From the NCBI GenBank assembly GCA_002714165.1, contig PAWT01000014.1:70227-91510 (forward strand): a DNA stretch of 21,284 nt. Direction: 5' to 3'. The notes beneath the pieces are model-generated. The model did no database searches. It saw nothing but the letters and a program-made list of their open reading frames with translations, and was not told the DNA's origin. Below are positions 7,811-16,046 of the stretch, one piece after another; position 1 is the first letter of the stretch; each line of letters starts with the position of its first letter. Position numbers and translations under genes: made by a program. The DNA comes from Acidobacteriota bacterium. Lineage in GTDB: Bacteria > Acidobacteriota > Vicinamibacteria > Vicinamibacterales > UBA823.

Positions 7811-9043
7811 TTACTGGTTTTTGCCTCGGCCAGCAACCGGCCAGACTGCCTCTACGCTGTCGTTCCGAATCGCGTAGATCTTGTCGTAGAGATTCACGAC
7901 CGGGTCGCAGTGCGAAGTGATTAACTCGAGGCGATCGCCAGACTGGTAGACCCGGCTCGGATTTTCATAGCGGATTGAGCCGTATTCATCCGACCCGCTG
8001 GTGTAACTCATGCCGGTTTCCCCGATGATGATCGACCAAGGCCGGTTGATCGTGCAACTCTTCGCGCCGGCGTCAGTAGTCGCACGTCCTTCATACTGCG
8101 CGTTAACCACCGTGGTCAAAATGGTCAGTGAAGGTTTGAAATCGCTATAAACCTCGTCGTTGTCTTGCCCGCCGATGCCCAAATACGAAGCATCCATAAA
8201 GACGTAGCTGCCGCTTTGGATATCGGTGAAGCCTGGGGTCGCATGATCGATGTTATAGGTGCCTGTTCCGCCACCACTGAAAATTTCGACGTTCAGGCCC
8301 GACTGCTGCATCATCGAAAATGTCTCAGCCGCTGGTGACATGCGTTCGATCGCTTGGGTCCGGCGAGCTGAAAATCCAGAGACATGCTGCGAGCCACCGT
8401 CGTAGCACAGCATGCCGCGTAGTCTTAGGTTGCTGAGGCGGTCAACGAGTTGCGCAAGCGTGAGCGCGGGCTCGCCGGGAGTGATTCCAGAACGGTGTCC
8501 ACCTGGATCGACGTCAACTGTAACATCAGCGATGATGCCAGCCTCACGTGCCGCATCGTTAAGTTCCCGTGCATTTCCTTCGGTGTCGACTGCTTGGATA
8601 AAACCATCGCATTGCTTTCGTAGCTGCATGGCTCTACGGATCTTTGCGGCCGATACGTTGACGGTGGTCAGCAAGATCTGTCGAAGACCGTGCTCGAACA
8701 TAACCTCAGCCTCAGTAAGTTTGGCCGTGCAAATGCCGACGGCGCCTCTCTCCATCTGGAGATGGGCGATCGCTGGGCACTTGTGAGTCTTTGTATGAGG
8801 TCGGACGCCGATGCCATTACGCGATACGGTGTTCTGCATCGTGTCAATGTTGGCTTCGAGTTTGTCCAGGTCGACACACAGGGCCGGCGTTAAGAGCGAA
8901 GACTTCGGCAGCCCCACTTCGAGGTAGTTGTCGTTATCAGCTGTTGCGCCAGCGGTTAGTGCGGTTGGAACCGCCCATACGCCAGCGGATGCAGCGACAC
9001 TGTTACGCAGGAAGTGGCGACGAGAATGTTTGACTCGATTCAT
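7811..9043 (-). CDS. Tat-exported D-threonine aldolase / D-serine dehydratase-like PLP enzyme
   Basis: 410 residues of the alanine-racemase-fold D-TA/DSD1 family, which use PLP and a divalent metal to cleave beta-hydroxy D-amino acids (D-threonine aldolase) or deaminate D-serine. The N-terminus is a twin-arginine signal (SRRHFLR, residues 7-13, then an Ala-rich stretch to about 32). The PLP-binding Lys lies in RPHTKTHK (likely K85). The C-terminal metal site HCDP (H378, D380) has the His-x-Asp form I associate with D-threonine aldolases. The start has GAGAGG upstream. It follows the amidase gene by 87 AT-rich bases and may have its own promoter. Export of such an enzyme suggests periplasmic handling of D-amino acids; this is inference. 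Confidence 0.85.
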   Translation of the reverse strand: MNRVKHSRRHFLRNSVAASAGVWAVPTALTAGATADNDNYLEVGLPKSSLLTPALCVDLDKLEANIDTMQNTVSRNGIGVRPHTKTHKCPAIAHLQMERGAVGICTAKLTEAEVMFEHGLRQILLTTVNVSAAKIRRAMQLRKQCDGFIQAVDTEGNARELNDAAREAGIIADVTVDVDPGGHRSGITPGEPALTLAQLVDRLSNLRLRGMLCYDGGSQHVSGFSARRTQAIERMSPAAETFSMMQQSGLNVEIFSGGGTGTYNIDHATPGFTDIQSGSYVFMDASYLGIGGQDNDEVYSDFKPSLTILTTVVNAQYEGRATTDAGAKSCTINRPWSIIIGETGMSYTSGSDEYGSIRYENPSRVYQSGDRLELITSHCDPVVNLYDKIYAIRNDSVEAVWPVAGRGKNQ

Positions 9044-9130
9044 AATGTTTCCTCTCGATACAGGCGATTACTTTCTAGTGTGTGGATAGTTATGGTCAGA
9101 ACTTCATCATTTAATCAACCATATTTTTTA

Positions 9131-10705
9131 CTAGTTTAGGGCTGGCGTTGTCTTGGGCGGCGCCCGGTGCTGTGTAGCTTGTTCGTACGCGTAGGCGATA
9201 GTGATTAGTGTCGATTCTGCCCAGGCATCGGCCAGAATCTGCAAGCCGGCTGGAAGACCGTCACTGACAAAGCCCATCGGTACAGTGATGGCTGGAAATC
9301 CTGTAGGCGGAGACAACTGAAAGCTGTTGTTACCGTGTGGAGTGTTTAGATCGCCAATCAGACGCGGTGGATTGTCCCAGGTGGGATAAATCAATGCATC
9401 GAGCTGGTTAGTTTGAAGCGTTTGTCTGACGCGGTGCCGGAGACGCTCCTCTCTAGTGGCCTGTTGGGCACATCCGGGTTGGTTCGTTGGGACGTCAGCG
9501 GCTTCCTGGGCCGATTCCAATCGTGTACGGATGTTTGGATGGACCTTTTCTGAATCGATAATCTCTTGCAGGGTTTTGAACGGGGCTTCTGGTCCGAGAC
9601 TAGTCAGATATTGCTCTAGGTCGAACCGAAAATAGCTGCAGGGCAGCCGCTCTTCCTCAGCTACGTCGTCTTCAGGCAACGTGACCGGGTCAACGACCGT
9701 CGCCCCGAGTCGACGCAAGTCCTCGATAGCTTCGTTGAGTCTAGCAATAACCTCGGGGTCGGCGGATTCATCCGACATCTCACGGAGCACACCTAGTCGT
9801 TTGCCCTGTAGATCGTCCACCTCTAAGAGCTCACGATAATTCACCCGACGGGCGTCGGCCTGTTCGGTTATGGCATCAGCAGAATCGGTGCCGGCGATGA
9901 CGTCAAACACGATGACGGCGTCGGCAACCGTTCGGGCCATTGGGCCCCCGATGTCGCGGGATAGATTGAGTGGAACGATGCCGTCCCGGCTCGTCAATCC
10001 CATTGTCGAGCGGATGCCGACAAGACTCTGATGGGATGACGGTCCGCGTATTGAATTACCGGTATCAGTGCCGAGGCCCACGGTGCCCATACTTGCTGCC
10101 ACAGCCGCTGCGGTGCCGCCACTTGACCCCGCGGTAACGCGCCTCAAGTCATACGGGTTTCGTGTATAACCTGGCAACGCTGAACCGACCGTCTCATATG
10201 GAGAGAAAGCAAACTCTGCCATGTTTGATTTTGCGAGGACGATGCCGCCAGCATCCACGATTCGCTGAACTTGGAATGCGTTGTCTGGCGGGATGGACCC
10301 CGCCAGCGATAGTGAACCAGCAGTTGTTGGCAAAGCGAACGTGTCGTAGTTGTCCTTTACGATAACGGGGATACCATGGAGTGGACCTGTTAGGCCAGAT
10401 GCCTCGAATGCTTGGTCGAGTTCGTCGGCGCGGGCTAGTGCATGTGGATTGATAGTCACGATGGCGTTTAGCGCTGGTCCCTGTTTATCGTATGCTTCGA
10501 TGCGTGCGAGATATGCGTTGACCAAAGTCCTCGCACTTAACTCACCGGCCTTCATTGCGGCGTGAATCTCTATAATCGAAGTTTCAACCACATCGAATGC
10601 TGGTGACCCCGGTTCTTCTGATGATGGGGGCTGACACCCGATAAGTATGAGTACCAGGCTGAAGATGCCGTAGCGGCGCAGATGAGTCATTATCGCTGTC
10701 GTCAT
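9131..10705 (-). CDS. Amidase-signature family lipoprotein
   Basis: 524 residues. A signal peptide ends in a lipobox (LIGC, C24), so the mature enzyme is expected to be a lipoprotein facing the periplasm. The amidase-signature fold follows with its whole Ser-cisSer-Lys triad: K117 (IVKDNYD), S194 (TAGSSGGT) and S218 (DTGNSIRGP), with the 24-residue spacing between the two Ser seen in family members. Such enzymes hydrolyse carboxamides, including peptide C-terminal amides and aryl amides. Annotation pipelines often mislabel them GatA; a membrane lipoprotein without GatB or GatC is not a tRNA amidotransferase. The ATG overlaps the stop of the NIPSNAP gene (ATGA) and has no Shine-Dalgarno, so translation is probably coupled. 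Confidence 0.92.
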   Translation of the reverse strand: MTTAIMTHLRRYGIFSLVLILIGCQPPSSEEPGSPAFDVVETSIIEIHAAMKAGELSARTLVNAYLARIEAYDKQGPALNAIVTINPHALARADELDQAFEASGLTGPLHGIPVIVKDNYDTFALPTTAGSLSLAGSIPPDNAFQVQRIVDAGGIVLAKSNMAEFAFSPYETVGSALPGYTRNPYDLRRVTAGSSGGTAAAVAASMGTVGLGTDTGNSIRGPSSHQSLVGIRSTMGLTSRDGIVPLNLSRDIGGPMARTVADAVIVFDVIAGTDSADAITEQADARRVNYRELLEVDDLQGKRLGVLREMSDESADPEVIARLNEAIEDLRRLGATVVDPVTLPEDDVAEEERLPCSYFRFDLEQYLTSLGPEAPFKTLQEIIDSEKVHPNIRTRLESAQEAADVPTNQPGCAQQATREERLRHRVRQTLQTNQLDALIYPTWDNPPRLIGDLNTPHGNNSFQLSPPTGFPAITVPMGFVSDGLPAGLQILADAWAESTLITIAYAYEQATQHRAPPKTTPALN

Positions 10706-11118
10706 TTTAGGTGTGAATAGTCAGTTGCACTCATAAACACAGAATCGACGTTTGCGACCAGTCGCCCATTTACCCGAGATGCTTCTGCCGCATCCTGCCA
10801 ATCCGAATCATTCCCGAAACCCTGCCAGGATCTTTCTGCTGCCTGACGACTTTCGTGCGCCAGGATGTATATGAGGGTATCCGTTCGGTCAGTTGGGACG
10901 AAATAACCGACGTTCGTCATGCCGTGCCGCTCAAAAAGTGCGGTCGTGTGATCCCGAAACCTAGCATGTAGGGCTTCGAGCTTGCCAGGCTCCGCCGTGT
11001 AAGTGCGGAGTTCAAACGTCCGGGAGTCGTGAGCCATCGAGAGACCCGACTGTGCGTTGATCACACCGACGGCGATGACGGTGCCGGTCAATGCGGCGAT
11101 GTATATACCTGATTGCAT
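10702..11118 (-). CDS. NIPSNAP-family secreted protein
   Basis: A 138-residue protein with a short Sec signal (about residues 1-23, ending near INAQ) and one NIPSNAP domain, a dimeric alpha/beta-barrel fold. The signature is visible as FELRTYTAEPGKLEALH and RHGMTNVGYFVP, then YILAHES. NIPSNAP proteins have no firmly established reaction; bacterial copies are often found beside secreted hydrolases. The GTG at 11124 is part of the sequence GGAGGTGCGCATG, so the ATG at 11118, with GGAGG five bases before it, is the better start. First gene of the leftward unit with the amidase and the PLP enzyme. A perfect TATAAT lies 34 bases upstream of the start. Confidence 0.88.
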   Translation of the reverse strand: MQSGIYIAALTGTVIAVGVINAQSGLSMAHDSRTFELRTYTAEPGKLEALHARFRDHTTALFERHGMTNVGYFVPTDRTDTLIYILAHESRQAAERSWQGFGNDSDWQDAAEASRVNGRLVANVDSVFMSATDYSHLK

Positions 11119-11263
11119 GCGCACCTCCGAAATGCAGGTTCAAGAGCGGGCATTATAGCTCGGAGTTGCTTCGGGCCGGAGTAGGAACCTGACCTATGCT
11201 AGGCTCCGGTAGTGGCGCTTCAGGGCGCTTATTTCCCATAGTTCGATCGAAAGGATGTTTTCT
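11119..11263. promoter_or_regulatory. Divergent promoter region between the NIPSNAP and M19 dipeptidase-like units
   Basis: On the minus strand a perfect TATAAT lies at 11157-11152, about 28 bases before the GGAGG of the NIPSNAP gene; its -35 box is weak. On the plus side an inverted repeat CCGGAG (11176-11181) and CTCCGG (11204-11209) brackets a TATGCT (11195-11200). The heptamer GGCGCTT is repeated at 11214-11220 and 11224-11230, exactly one helical turn apart. These are candidate regulator sites; none is a known consensus I can name. Confidence 0.4.
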
Positions 11264-12406
11264 ATGAATCGTCGAGAATTTATCGGCACAGTCGGTGTGG
11301 GCGCGATCGCTGGAGCGTCAGCTAGGCCCTCGGCCAATGCGCAGCCATCCGACTCGGCAGCAGATATCTACGCTCGTGCGTACGCGGTCGATGCAATGTG
11401 CTTTGCCATGGAACCGCCGCCTCGCACGTTTGTACAGTACCTGACCGACGACAAAATTGAGGCGCTTCGCACTTCGGGAATTACGGCGATGGCAATGAAC
11501 ATGACTTCAAATTTTGCCGAATTAAGCCAAGTGGAGAACATGTTTGCTGCGGTTAAACACCGCATTTTTACGTGGGATACGATCGTAGCCACCCACCCCG
11601 ATGTTTTTCGTAAGGTTACGACGGTCGAGGAACTTAACGCCGCGAAACGTGCGGGGCTCGTTGGTTTTATCTACTGCTTCCAGATGGCTGCTCCGTTTGG
11701 ATGGGACCTCGGAAAGTTACGCACGTTTGCAGGGCTTGGGGTTCGTCAGATTCAACTTGCTGATGGGGGCCGGAATTACCTGGTGGACAGCTGTTGGGAG
11801 AAGACAAACGCTGGGCTGAGCCGTTTCGGGTTCCAGGCGATCGAAGCTTTCGCAGACCTAGGGATCATCGTCGATCTCTCCCACGTTGGCGAGCGGTCCT
11901 CGCTCGATGTCATCCTAGCCTCGACAAAGCCGGTCATCTATTCCCATTCCGGATGTCTAGCGCTCTGTCCTCATCGACGGAACGTTAGCGACCGCAATAT
12001 CCGGGCCCTTGCTGAACGGGGAGGCGTTTTTTGTGTTTATAACCAAAGTGGTTGGCTCACTCAGGACCCCGAGATTTCCATGGACCACTTCATCGCACAC
12101 GTTGAACACGTTATTAACTTAGGAGGCGAAGATGCTGTGGGTGTGGGGACCGACCAAGATGTGGTTGATATGACGGCGATGCGTCCAACCGAGGTGGCTG
12201 ATCACAATCGCAGCTTTGAGCGGCGGCGAAATGAGTTTCCTGAATTATCTTGGGAGATCCGGCATATGCGAGTGCCTGAACTCAGTCATCCGAAACGGTT
12301 ATTGCATCTGGCCGAGGCTTTAGATGCCCGCAGATATTCTCCAGCAACGATCGAGAAAATTCTTGGTGGCAATTATGTGCGCGTGTTCAACGAGGTCGTT
12401 GGGTGA
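11264..12406 (+). CDS. Tat-exported M19 (renal dipeptidase-like) protein with an altered metal site
   Basis: About 380 residues. A twin-arginine signal (NRREFIG, then GVGAIAGASA, ending near ANAQ) directs it out of the cytoplasm. The body is an M19 membrane-dipeptidase barrel: TNAGLSRFG, VDLSHVGERSSLD, VIYSHSG, CPHRRN and VGVGTDQD. H207 (SHVG), H228 (SHS), R239 and D297 match conserved residues. The N-terminal His-x-Asp of active M19 enzymes is missing (VDAMCF in its place), and the bridging Glu is a Gln (Q140 in CFQMAAP). Dipeptidase activity is therefore doubtful. AAGGA eight bases before 11264 supports this ATG over the one at 11255. First gene of a three-gene unit; the next starts 35 bases on. 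Confidence 0.85.
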   Translation: MNRREFIGTVGVGAIAGASARPSANAQPSDSAADIYARAYAVDAMCFAMEPPPRTFVQYLTDDKIEALRTSGITAMAMNMTSNFAELSQVENMFAAVKHRIFTWDTIVATHPDVFRKVTTVEELNAAKRAGLVGFIYCFQMAAPFGWDLGKLRTFAGLGVRQIQLADGGRNYLVDSCWEKTNAGLSRFGFQAIEAFADLGIIVDLSHVGERSSLDVILASTKPVIYSHSGCLALCPHRRNVSDRNIRALAERGGVFCVYNQSGWLTQDPEISMDHFIAHVEHVINLGGEDAVGVGTDQDVVDMTAMRPTEVADHNRSFERRRNEFPELSWEIRHMRVPELSHPKRLLHLAEALDARRYSPATIEKILGGNYVRVFNEVVG

Positions 12407-12441
12407 CCCCCCTCGAACGAAGATAGAGACAAGGAACAACG

Positions 12442-13653
12442 ATGGGATGGAGTCGACGAGAATGGCTGGCGGGAAGCATTTCCACGCTCAGTGCAGCTTG
12501 CGGAAGGTCGGTTGAGGAAGACCTATCGGTTGAAAACACCACGACGAACGAGGCGATAGCGCTTTCAGAATTCGAGCCGCGTGGCATGCTTCACGTGGGC
12601 GAAACCCGTGTTGAGAGGCCGCGCTTCCCGGTGATCGATGTACATACGCATGTCACATGGTCAGCGGTGCCGCTGGGCATAGAGCCGTTCGGTGAACGAA
12701 TCAGGAAATTTGGTGAACCAGTCGACATTTTGCCAGTGATGGACCGCAAGGGAGTCCGGACGATGGTCAACCTCACCGGGGGAGTCGGTGAGGGGTTGGT
12801 GGAAGTGCGGCGGGAGTTTGACGAGGCCCACCCCGGTCGGTTCATCAGCTTTACGGAGCCATCGTGGAATCACGTGGCATCACCGGATTACCCGACCTTT
12901 CAAGCTGACCAGATTGAGCGGGCTTACGCAGCTGGAGCGAGAGGGCTCAAGATCACGAAAACACTTGGACTGTACTTACGTGAACAAATCACACGGGGCC
13001 CTCTCATTGCCATCGATGACCCCCGCTTTGACTCGATGTGGGAAACCTGCGCTGCGCTCAACATGCCCGTTGCGATTCACGTGTCCGATCCGGAAGCGTT
13101 TTTTCTACCGATCGATCGCTTCAATGAGCGTTACGAAGAATTGCACGCACACCCAGATTGGTCGTTCCATGGCGCGGACTTTCCCAGCAATGCCGACTTG
13201 TTGGCTGCACGGGACCGGGTGTTCGCGCGTCATCCCCGGACTAGTTTTATTGGTCTACACGTGGGCCACTCGGCAGAGAATCTTTCAGCAGTGGGGGAGA
13301 CGCTCGACCGTTTTTCGAATGTCTGCGTGGAGATTGGTGCCAGAATTGGCGAGTTGGGTCGCCAGCCTCGAGCAGCACGCCGTTTCTTCGATACCTATCA
13401 GGATCGGATTCTGTTTGGTACCGATGCGATTCCGGCCCCGGAAGGTGACGAAACGCCCCAGCAAGTGTTCGGTGAAGCCTTGTATGAGATCTACTACCGA
13501 TTTCTTGAGACCGAAGACGAGTACTTCGACTATGCGCCCGCCCCCATACCACCTCAGGGGCGGTGGCGGATTTACGGCCTTGGACTGTCTGAGCCAATTC
13601 TCCGAAAGGTCTACCATGGGAATGCTGAACGGGTGTTGGGGATTGAGGTGTGA
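12442..13653 (+). CDS. Amidohydrolase-2 family protein with Tat signal and lipobox
   Basis: 403 residues. The N-terminus has SRREWLAG (RR at 5-6) and then LSAAC (C20), which fits a Tat-exported lipoprotein. From residue 62 a TIM-barrel metal-dependent hydrolase of the Amidohydro_2 type follows: DVHTH (H68, H70), AIHVSDP (H213), GLHVGH (H273, H276) and LFGTDA (D328), all metal or catalytic positions of the family. Members include decarboxylases and hydrolases of ring or ester substrates; the reaction here is not fixed. AGGAA lies 6 bases before the ATG. It sits between the M19-like and CBM9-like genes, with gaps of 35 and 30 bases, so the three are probably one operon. Confidence 0.88.
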   Translation: MGWSRREWLAGSISTLSAACGRSVEEDLSVENTTTNEAIALSEFEPRGMLHVGETRVERPRFPVIDVHTHVTWSAVPLGIEPFGERIRKFGEPVDILPVMDRKGVRTMVNLTGGVGEGLVEVRREFDEAHPGRFISFTEPSWNHVASPDYPTFQADQIERAYAAGARGLKITKTLGLYLREQITRGPLIAIDDPRFDSMWETCAALNMPVAIHVSDPEAFFLPIDRFNERYEELHAHPDWSFHGADFPSNADLLAARDRVFARHPRTSFIGLHVGHSAENLSAVGETLDRFSNVCVEIGARIGELGRQPRAARRFFDTYQDRILFGTDAIPAPEGDETPQQVFGEALYEIYYRFLETEDEYFDYAPAPIPPQGRWRIYGLGLSEPILRKVYHGNAERVLGIEV

Positions 13654-13673
13654 AATGAAGAGTCTCGATGGAT

Positions 13674-13678
13674 GGAGG
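13674..13678 (+). promoter_or_regulatory. Ribosome binding site that sets the start of the CBM9-like gene
   Basis: GGAGG lies five bases before the ATG at 13684, favouring it over the ATG at 13672, which contains this site within its first codons. Confidence 0.6.
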
Positions 13679-13683
13679 CAGCT

Positions 13684-14433
13684 ATGGGACGTGCGGTGTG
13701 CGGCGGCCTGATGGTTGTGGTTAGCGCCACTATGATTAGTGCGGGGCAGCGCGTAGTTACTCCTGAATTCAGGGTTGCTTGGACTAGCGCGGCCACTGCA
13801 TCGCTTCTGAACAACGAATCACCGTGGTGGGAGGCTCACTACTTCAATTACGGTCCGACGCTCTATGAGACCGAGTTTCGTGCGCTGTGGAACAACGAGG
13901 GGCTTTATGTTCGGTTTGATGCTACGGACCCGAACCCGTGGTTCACGATGACGAACCGCGATGATCCGATTTGGGAAGAGGAGGTCGTCGAGATTTTCTT
14001 GGATCTCGATCGGTCGGGTAAAAACTACGCCGAGATTGAAATCAGCCCGAACAATGTGGTCACTGACGTTCGAATGGTAAGCGGAATGCCGGACAGAGAG
14101 ATGGACCTTGCATGGAACCTTGAAGGTCTTGAGAGTCACGTGCGGCTGAATAAGTATCGAGATGGTCGGACCGCGGGGTGGACCGCCGTGGCTTTTCTAC
14201 CGTGGGAGGGTTTTCGGTCATTGCCTTCAGCGTCAGCGATTGTGCTGCCGCCGGCGCCTTCTAATCGGTGGCGGTTTAATGTGTTTAGGATCAAGCGCCC
14301 AGACGGAGAGCGCCGGCCGACGGAGAATGTGGTGTTTGCGGCATGGTCACCACCGAACGGCGACAGTTTTCACGAACCCGATGTGTTCCGCGACCTTATT
14401 TTTGAAATGCCGGCCGAACTAGCGGAACCATAG
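13684..14433 (+). CDS. Secreted carbohydrate-binding family 9-like protein
   Basis: A 249-residue protein with a Sec-type signal (about residues 1-21, ending near SAGQ) and a single CBM9-like/DOMON-type beta-sandwich. Typical features are the opening WTSAATASLLNNES, the acid-rich EEEVVEIFLDLDRSG, the NVVTD strand and the closing PDVFRDLIFE. CBM9 modules of xylanases bind the ends of glycans. Free-standing copies of this kind are common in soil and marine Bacteroidetes and Acidobacteriota, and their ligand is not known. It is the last gene of the M19-amidohydrolase-CBM9 unit, and it converges with ahcY. It might hold a glycosylated substrate for the two enzymes ahead of it; that is inference. 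Confidence 0.82.
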   Translation: MGRAVCGGLMVVVSATMISAGQRVVTPEFRVAWTSAATASLLNNESPWWEAHYFNYGPTLYETEFRALWNNEGLYVRFDATDPNPWFTMTNRDDPIWEEEVVEIFLDLDRSGKNYAEIEISPNNVVTDVRMVSGMPDREMDLAWNLEGLESHVRLNKYRDGRTAGWTAVAFLPWEGFRSLPSASAIVLPPAPSNRWRFNVFRIKRPDGERRPTENVVFAAWSPPNGDSFHEPDVFRDLIFEMPAELAEP

Positions 14434-14454
14434 GTCCAGAGGTGTGAGACTCGT

Positions 14455-14500
14455 AAGAGAGCCCCCCACCAGCAGGCTACCCCTCGTGGCTCGTGCTCTT
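14455..14500. terminator. Possible bidirectional stem-loop between convergent CBM9-like and ahcY genes
   Basis: AAGAG and AGCC (14455-14463) can pair with GGCT (14488-14491) and CTCTT (14496-14500), leaving a 4-base bulge and a loop of 24 bases. It lies in the 84-base gap between two convergent genes, where a terminator is expected. There is no U-run on either strand, so intrinsic termination is uncertain. Confidence 0.25.
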
Positions 14501-14517
14501 GAGAGGCCAACGGGGCA

Positions 14518-16020
14518 TCAATACCGATAGTGAGACGGCTTGTATGGTCCGTCCACTGGCACGCCGATATAGTCGGCCTGCTTTTTTGATAAACGGGTCA
14601 GATGCACACCCACGTGATCGAGGTGTAGGCGGGCAACCTTCTCATCCAGTTCCTTGGGTAGCATGTAGACTTTCTTTTCGTAACTACCCTTATTTGCCTG
14701 GAGTTCAAGCTGTGCAATTACTTGATTGGTGAATGAGGCCGACATCACAAAACTAGGATGTCCTGTTGCACAACCGAGGTTGAGTAGTCGTCCTTCGGCG
14801 AGCAGCATAACGCTGTGGCCATCAGAAAACCGAAACTCGTCATACTGGGGCTTAATGTTGATCCGTTCTACGTCCTCGGCTCGTTTTAGCCCAGCCATGT
14901 CGATTTCATTATCGAAATGACCGATGTTCCCGATGACTGCTTTGTCCTTCATCCTTCTCATGTGGTCGATGGTGATGATGTCAAAGTTGCCTGTGGCCGT
15001 GATGAAGAAATCGGCTTTTGCAACCATGTCTTCGAGCGTTGCAACTTCGTAGCCCTCCATTGCTGCTTGGAGCGCACAGATCGGGTCGATCTCAGTGATC
15101 ACCACCCGGCAGCCTTGGCCGCGCAGCGCTTGAGCGCAGCCTTTTCCGACTTCACCGTAGCCGCACACTACTGCCGTCTTTCCGCCGAGCATAACGTCGG
15201 TTGCTCTTGCTAGGCCGTCGGGGAGCGAGTGGCGACAACCATACACGTTGTCAAATTTACTCTTCGTAACAGAATCATTGACGTTGATCGCTGGAAAGAG
15301 CAGGGTGCCAGCCTCCATCATCTGATACAGGCGATGGACCCCGGTAGTCGTCTCTTCGCTCACACCTTGCATTGAGGAGGCGATCGTTCGCCAATAGTTC
15401 TGGTCTTCACTCTGGATCGTTCGAAGCAAGTCTAGAATCACGCCCCATTCTTCAGGGTCAGTATCGACTTTAAAGTCCGGAACTGTTCCGACTTGCTCGA
15501 ATTCATAGCCTTTATGGATGAGTAGTGTTGCATCACCGCCATCGTCAACGATTAGCGTCGGACCAGAACCGTCAGGCCACTGCAATGCTTGTTTCGTACA
15601 CCACCAGTATTCCTCAAGCGTCTCGCCTTTCCAGGCGAATACTGGAATACCCCTCGGATCATCTGGCGTGCCACCTGTCTGGGGATTTCCCACAGCAATC
15701 GCGGCAGCAGCATGATCTTGAGTTGAAAAGATGTTACACGAGACCCAGCGAACATCGGCGCCCAAGGCGGTCAGGGTTTCGATCAAAACGGCTGTCTGGA
15801 CTGTCATGTGCAGACTACCCATGATCCGCGCACCTTGAAGCGGTTGTTGACCGTCGTATTCTTTTCGCAGTGCCATTAGCCCAGGCATTTCCTGTTCGGC
15901 TAGCCGGATTTCCTTCCGTCCAAATTCAGCCTGAGACAAATCGGCGACCTTGAAGGGGAGTCGGCCTACTTCTTTGGCTTCGAGGAAAGGATGTGCCTGT
16001 TTGGTAGCGATTGATGTCAT
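14518..16020 (-). CDS. ahcY: Adenosylhomocysteinase
   Basis: Splits S-adenosylhomocysteine into adenosine and homocysteine, clearing the inhibitor formed by all SAM-dependent methylations; a cytoplasmic NAD-dependent tetramer. 500 residues, the long bacterial form with the extra segment around 115-130 and 180-210. The NAD site GYGEVGKG (about 287-294), the [11 protein letters not shown] substrate region, [11 protein letters not shown] and the C-terminal [10 protein letters not shown] are all present. The start at 16020 has GGAGG five bases upstream (16026-16030); the ATG at 16032 would put that site inside the gene. The gene follows the ArsR-methyltransferase fusion by 26 bases, so it should be transcribed from that gene's promoter. 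Confidence 0.97.
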   Translation of the reverse strand: MTSIATKQAHPFLEAKEVGRLPFKVADLSQAEFGRKEIRLAEQEMPGLMALRKEYDGQQPLQGARIMGSLHMTVQTAVLIETLTALGADVRWVSCNIFSTQDHAAAAIAVGNPQTGGTPDDPRGIPVFAWKGETLEEYWWCTKQALQWPDGSGPTLIVDDGGDATLLIHKGYEFEQVGTVPDFKVDTDPEEWGVILDLLRTIQSEDQNYWRTIASSMQGVSEETTTGVHRLYQMMEAGTLLFPAINVNDSVTKSKFDNVYGCRHSLPDGLARATDVMLGGKTAVVCGYGEVGKGCAQALRGQGCRVVITEIDPICALQAAMEGYEVATLEDMVAKADFFITATGNFDIITIDHMRRMKDKAVIGNIGHFDNEIDMAGLKRAEDVERINIKPQYDEFRFSDGHSVMLLAEGRLLNLGCATGHPSFVMSASFTNQVIAQLELQANKGSYEKKVYMLPKELDEKVARLHLDHVGVHLTRLSKKQADYIGVPVDGPYKPSHYRY

Positions 16021-16046
16021 CGAGTCCTCCATAAAAATTGGTACGG

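Noticed and set aside
7794..7825. GGCAAA/TTTGCC pairing between the convergent DMT and D-TA genes
   Set aside because: A six-base stem with a 20-base loop reaching into the coding end of one gene is too weak to call a terminator.
9131..10705. GatA subunit of the Glu-tRNA(Gln) amidotransferase
   Set aside because: The protein has a lipoprotein signal and no gatB or gatC is present.
12788..13711. A 307-codon open frame on the plus strand overlapping the amidohydrolase gene
   Set aside because: Its translation has no recognisable domain and odd composition; the overlapping frame has a full amidohydrolase with all metal ligands.
16021..16046. A SAH riboswitch in front of ahcY
   Set aside because: Only 26 bases separate ahcY from the preceding gene, too short for the known SAH-binding RNA folds; control at the operon promoter is more likely.
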